From assembly GCA_947179155.2 (NCBI GenBank), contig OX359275.1:2924501-2988500 (forward strand): a stretch of 64,000 bases of DNA. The letters are read 5' to 3'. Of this stretch, positions 59,261-64,000 are shown in pieces. Every line of letters starts with the position of its first letter. Within the stretch, counting starts at the first letter, position 1. The notes beneath the pieces are model-generated. The model was given only the letters and a program-made list of their open reading frames with translations. It did no database searches and was not told where the DNA came from. Both the position numbers and the translations under genes were made by a program. Source of the stretch: Hedera helix (Eukaryota > Streptophyta > Magnoliopsida > Apiales > Araliaceae).

Positions 59261-60163
59261 GACCTGATTCGGGGCTCACGCTAGCTAACACTATTTTAGC
59301 CAGTTGATTTTTCACAGTTTATTGCATAATTTAATGATTTTTCACACTTTTTTTTATTTATGAAATTCAATATATACATTTAAATTATATATTATATACA
59401 TATAGAGGTTATTTCTAATTTATATAGATGTATTAAATTATTTTTACATTATATACATGTACCAAATATCATATTAATTATAAATTTAAAATAAATTAAC
59501 AAATTTGAATTATATATATGCTATCTATTGGGATTTGGATACCCATAATTTATGGAATTAATCACTTTCATAGTTATCTATTGATTTAAAAATAATAAAA
59601 ATTATATTATGTAGTTTTTAATTTCTATAAATACTTTAAAATTTAAAATCACCAACTTCTATAAATCATTTATTTTTATATACTACTTACTAAAATTCTA
59701 ACAAAATAATTCATTCATTTAAAATAGGATCAAATTTAATTTTGTTAATTTATTTTAAATTTATAATTAATATGATATTTAATACATGTATATAATTTAG
59801 AAGTAATTTAGTATATTTATATAAATTAAAAGTAATCTCCTACATATATATAATTGTATGTATTGAATCTTATGAAAAAACGAAAGTATTTTTTGGGTTT
59901 GGCCTGCGATGAGTTGGCTGCATGTAAGAGGTGCGACTAGAAAAAATACGAAAGTATTTTGGGTTTGGCCTGTGGTGGGTTGGCCGCAGCCACTATTCCT
60001 ATATGTGGCCGCTAGTCCTAATAGCGGTCAAGCCAAAAAATTCTTCGTGATCGTTATTAAGATTAGTGGTCATGCCTCTTCCTAGTTATTAGATCTTACG
60101 ATAAACAGTGAAAAATTAGTTAGTTAGAATAGTGTCTTTAGCAAACGTGAGCCCTAAATCGGT

Positions 60164-60164
<1 letters not shown>
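59261..60164. mobile_element. Foldback / MULE-like element with long inverted repeats
   Basis: The left end (CCTGATTCGGGGCTCACG, then CACTATTTTAG, then ATTTTTCACAGTTTAT) and the reverse complement of the right end (CCGATTTAGGGCTCACG, then CACTATTCTAA, then ATTTTTCACTGTTTAT) match over about 65 bp. The match resumes further in: 59380-59520 pairs with 59700-59840 through TAATATGATATTTAATAC-like blocks. About 220 bp of extra, partly duplicated sequence sits in the right arm (59880-60100). There is no coding region. The TSD is hidden in TA-rich flanks. A non-autonomous Mutator-like element is the best guess. Confidence 0.65.
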
Positions 60165-60221
<57 letters not shown>

Positions 60222-61865
60222 CTCTATTTTTATCTTTTATTTTTTATTTTTATCTTAAGCGGGTTTGGGTATGTAGTTTTTTGTTTTGGGTTACAAGTAA
60301 ACTAGAAGTTACAGGTCTGTCAACCTTTTAACTTGTATTAACAAATATTTTGATAAGTTGGATGTTGGGTCAAGTTTTATTTAGTTGTGGGTCTAGGCGC
60401 TACAGTCTCTACGTCTAGTTCAAAATTGATAATACAAGTTAATATAATAATGAGTGTTGGGTTGCGTATTTATTAATATAAATAAATTATTTATATTAAG
60501 TCTAATTTTCATATATTTCATTAAGTTTAGTGTGTTTATATGAGACTCTTAAGTTTAATAGACTTGGGCTCACCGTCTTGCCTTTTAAGGTATTAACTAG
60601 TTATTATGTTTAATATTAATTTGTATGATAATTATTTTTTCTAATAAGTAACGTAGAGTATGGTGTAATTTGGTGTAATTTAAAGCGAAAATCGCACATA
60701 AATCGTTTAGGTGCGGTTTGACAAATTGAAAATCGCATATAAAATTGTTTATGATTGGTGTGATGCGATTTTGAAACATGCGATGCGGTTTCATTTGGTG
60801 CGATTTCGAGTTCAAAATCAATTGAACATATACGTTTTGAAAAATATCTATTCCAAGAAAATGAGAGAGTTGTGTTAGGTTATAATTTTAAAAATAAACT
60901 AAGTCAAAGTGGAGGTACAAAAATGTAAAATTTCATGAACCAAGTCTGCAATAAAACACTCATTTGTAATAAACAAGTCTACAATAAACAAGGCTCTAAT
61001 AAGAATTCATTTGGTAAAATACTAATTTGCCAAAAAATCAACAAAAAAAAAATTACAAATATTCAAATATCACATTATTGATTACACATAAAAAATAGCA
61101 AAAAAAGATCAAAGAGGGTCATTTTCATAAGTGAATCAGTTTTAATTTTCATAAATGGCCAAAAGGACGTAGTTTTGGCCTATGTAACTTTAAAAAAATA
61201 TAATAAACATTATTGGTGCGGTGCGATTTTAACAGTGCGGTAAATTGCAAAACCAAAAATCAAATCACAGACGCAATTTTTCAACCCAACCCTCTTAAAA
61301 CCGTTATTTACGCCATAACCGTTGGTGCAACTCTGTTGGTGTAGTGGTGCGATTTTGAGGCCAAATTTGTTTTTTTTACTCAACCCTACTAATAATATCT
61401 CTCATAGACGGTTCTTATTGGGAATTGTAATCTTATTGAGAATATTTGACTATTATAAATACAAGATGAACAATAGAAGTATTATGATACACAATATTAT
61501 AGTTTATTAAATACTTTTTTGCCTCTATTATTAACCCATCTTGAAACTTATTCTTACCATCACATCGGAAGTATCGCGGCAGTTTAAGTCGTCAAGTATT
61601 TTTTAGTAGTTTTTTTTTTTGTATAAATTTATGTCCAAACCTATAATTGAACGTGTAAATAAATTCAAGCGTTAATATTAGGTAATGTTTGGAATACAAG
61701 TTGGGTACAATATTTTAAGTATCAATTTAATTTGTTATTATTAATTGTTTGATAATTAAAATGTGATATATAATCAATTATTCTGATTCAATTAACCAAT
61801 TTAATGATGACATATTAAGTTTGGTATCTCCATTTGGTGCTCTATTGGGGACTGCTGATATTTTT
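60165..61865. other. Non-coding spacer: (TA)n and GTGCGATTTT-rich repeats
   Basis: (TA)n spans 60168-60219. Between 60660 and 60830, and again between 61215 and 61365, motifs such as GTGCGATTTT, GTGCGGT and AAAATCGCA recur in both orientations. This suggests a decayed non-autonomous DNA transposon I cannot name. No credible gene is present. Confidence 0.55.
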
Positions 61866-64000
61866 TGTGACGCCCCCAAATCTAGGCCCACACAGCCCAA
61901 ACTTGAGTCGTCAAAAGACTACAACAAAATTATTACAATGAAATACAACGTACAATAATACAGTGGATAATACAACACAACTAAGTCTTCATTATTATTG
62001 CCACACTATTTTATAACACGTGAAGACTATGATAGCTATCCCCGCACTCTCACTCCATTCCCCGGCTAGACCCCGTTACGTTCTCATCTCCTGTTGAAAA
62101 ACAATGGAACGAAAAGAAAGGGTGAGCTCAAATAGCCCAGTAAGAAATATCATGACTAAGATAATGACGAATAATTTATCATTAGCCTTCAACAGTTGAG
62201 TTCTTGATAGAATACAATAGACTACAAGGTTTATATCAAAAACTGCAGTTAAATTCTTAAACAACGTTCAGATCAATAATAGCAGCGGAATGAGCAATCT
62301 ATTAGAAGAATAATGCAGACTATAATGTCCACTCGCTTCTCTTTTTAGTAAAAATATCATCAACTTTTATCATCTGAAATACCATTAGTCAAGATAATAC
62401 AACTTCACAGTTCCTGGTCATAATCATGCAGATCAACAGTTCGTCTTTGCACTACGGGCCAAAGACATTCAATATAACACCAACGGTCATGATTATACCA
62501 GATTCAGCCTTTGGTCATAATCATACCAACCAACAGTTCATCTTTGCACTACGGGCCAAAGAGAACTTTCACCACGTGTCATAAAAGACACCGAACAGAT
62601 GTATCGCCTTTAACCTAGTATATCGCCTTTAACCTATCATCTGTTCAACAATTATATCACATCTGTGCCCCCGGCCACAGATATTCACAACAGCTTGATT
62701 CTTGATGATTAATACAAATAACAGTGATACAAATGATGAACAGAAGAACAGGATAAACAATAAGTATCAGAAGTTTACTTTGTGCAGATTCAAATAATGT
62801 CCAAATTGCCAACATGATGTGGAGTGAAATGATATTCAAGATCCACAGTTCAGAATAACGATTACAGTTCAATAGAAATGTTCAGAAAATAGGAAGGTTC
62901 AGTTGAAATAATGAAATTCAACTATTATGGAACATATAATATTTTCAGGAATTATAGAAGCAATAGTTCCATAATAAGTTTCGATTCAGGTGTATGAAAG
63001 AAAATAATATCCCTTACCGTAGCAGGTTTGATTAACAAAAGGTGAAGGAAATTAATATCCATTACCATAATAAGTTTGAATAATGGAAGATGAAAAAGAT
63101 GGTATCCCTTATGAGTATAAAGGAAAATGATATCACTTACGAATATGGAATAAAAGTGTCATGTGATAATTCGTGTAGACAAATTATTTCCACACGAGAC
63201 AAATAAAAAGGGTTATTCACCAACAGGCGGTAATCTGCGCCGTAAGGTTATTCCCATCAATTTGAATACGAAGGGTTATTCACCAAACAGGCGATAATCC
63301 GCGCCGTAAGGTTATTCCCATCAATTTGAATACGAAGAGTTATTCACCAAACAGGCGTTAATCCGCACCGTAAGGTTATTCTCAAAGATTAATAAGGAAT
63401 GAATACAAAAGGTTATTCACCAACAGGCGATAATCCGCACCGTAAGGTTATTCTCAAAGATTAATAAGGAATGAATACAAAAGGTTATTCACCAACAGGC
63501 GGTAAACCGCGCCGTAAGGTTATTCCCACAATTTAATACATGGAAGTAAATGGCACAAGAAAGAAACGATATTATTTTCGAGAATCAAAGAGTGATAATC
63601 CCTTCCAATAAGAAAGAAATAATATCCATTTATGATGATGAAAAGAATGATACCCCTTACCGTAGTAAGTTTAAATAATAGAAGATGAAAGAATATGATA
63701 TTCCTTACCTTAACACGTGACTGGATATTGATTTAAATGAGGTTGATCAACCTATATATTTATAATAAAATTAGTAATTACAATATATAAATTTCAAAGT
63801 GTATGATAACTCGTATAATATGAACTATCAAAATTATATATATTTAACATAATTTTTGTAGTATAATATAACTACTTTAAAATAGTTTTTAAAATAATAT
63901 TCTAAAATAAATCTTCCAAAGAAAGCTTTTAAAAATGAATCTTCTCAAAGAAGAGTCTTCTAAAGGAAGATTTGTGAATACCGTGAAAAATAGGAATTTA
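61866..64000 (-). mobile_element. TekD: reverse Tek-family LTR, cut by window edge
   Basis: It starts TGTGACGCCCCCAAATC at 61866, the reverse complement of the Tek LTR 3' end, and runs 2135 bp to the window edge. It contains the leader repeats (63213-63525). At its far end it has sequence equivalent to TekA 22195-22440, which TekC and the TekA 3' LTR lack. It is thus TekA-like in this section. Whether it is a solo LTR or one end of a full or gag-pol-less element cannot be seen. Confidence 0.9.

Noticed and set aside
1..64000. tRNA or rRNA genes
   Set aside because: None found by reading; the only tRNA-like matches are the short primer-binding sites.

Overview
The window looks like heterochromatic, transposon-packed DNA from a flowering plant, probably a eudicot. 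The evidence is three-kilobase LTRs of plant Del/Tekay-type chromoviruses, a Tat-lineage Ty3/gypsy element, plant LINEs, AT-rich spacers, (TA)n tracts, and one intron-bearing plant RCC1-repeat gene. I see no bacterial, organellar or free-virus genes. Nearly all of the DNA is explained by elements inserted into elements, and the borders can be read from 5-bp target-site duplications (TSDs).

Region 1 (1-12110) is a decayed LINE on the + strand, here called LINE-alpha. It carries an endonuclease, a reverse transcriptase (RT) and a zinc-finger tail. It is split twice: by a deleted Ty3/gypsy chromovirus, Tek1 (757-6644), with one 3.8-kb LTR, and by a 2.87-kb solo LTR (7108-9980) flanked by CACTG. 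Region 2 (12111-15716) is non-coding and AT-rich, with a three-copy tandem repeat, a MITE with terminal inverted repeats, and microsatellites.

Region 3 (15717-53500) is a five-level nest. LINE-beta (15717-16572, resuming at 51473) was entered by a Tat-type element, Tat1 (16573-51467, TSD GTTAG). Tat1 was entered by TekA (21067-48122). TekA was entered by TekB (26558-43608, TSD CCAAT). TekB was entered in reverse orientation by TekC (32383-38854, TSD GTTAT). TekA, TekB and TekC are one Del/Tekay family. LTR divergence, judged by eye, falls with depth, as nesting predicts. TekC has two almost identical 3103-bp LTRs around only 266 bp: the primer-binding site, leader, pol tail and polypurine tract, with gag-pol missing. 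TekB's gag-pol frame appears open except where TekC sits. TekA has a frameshift, a stop, and a right border lost by deletion. Tat1 has lost integrase but keeps an antisense coding region with two apparent 77-bp introns.

Region 4 (54760-58900) holds the only cellular gene. It encodes a 535-residue F-box-like/RCC1-repeat protein in five coding exons, plus a probable leader exon, and has one GC-AG intron. Region 5 (58900-64000) is spacer with a roughly 0.9-kb foldback element, a long (TA)n tract, GTGCGATTTT-rich repeats, and the start of another reverse Tek-family LTR that runs off the window (TekD, 61866-64000).
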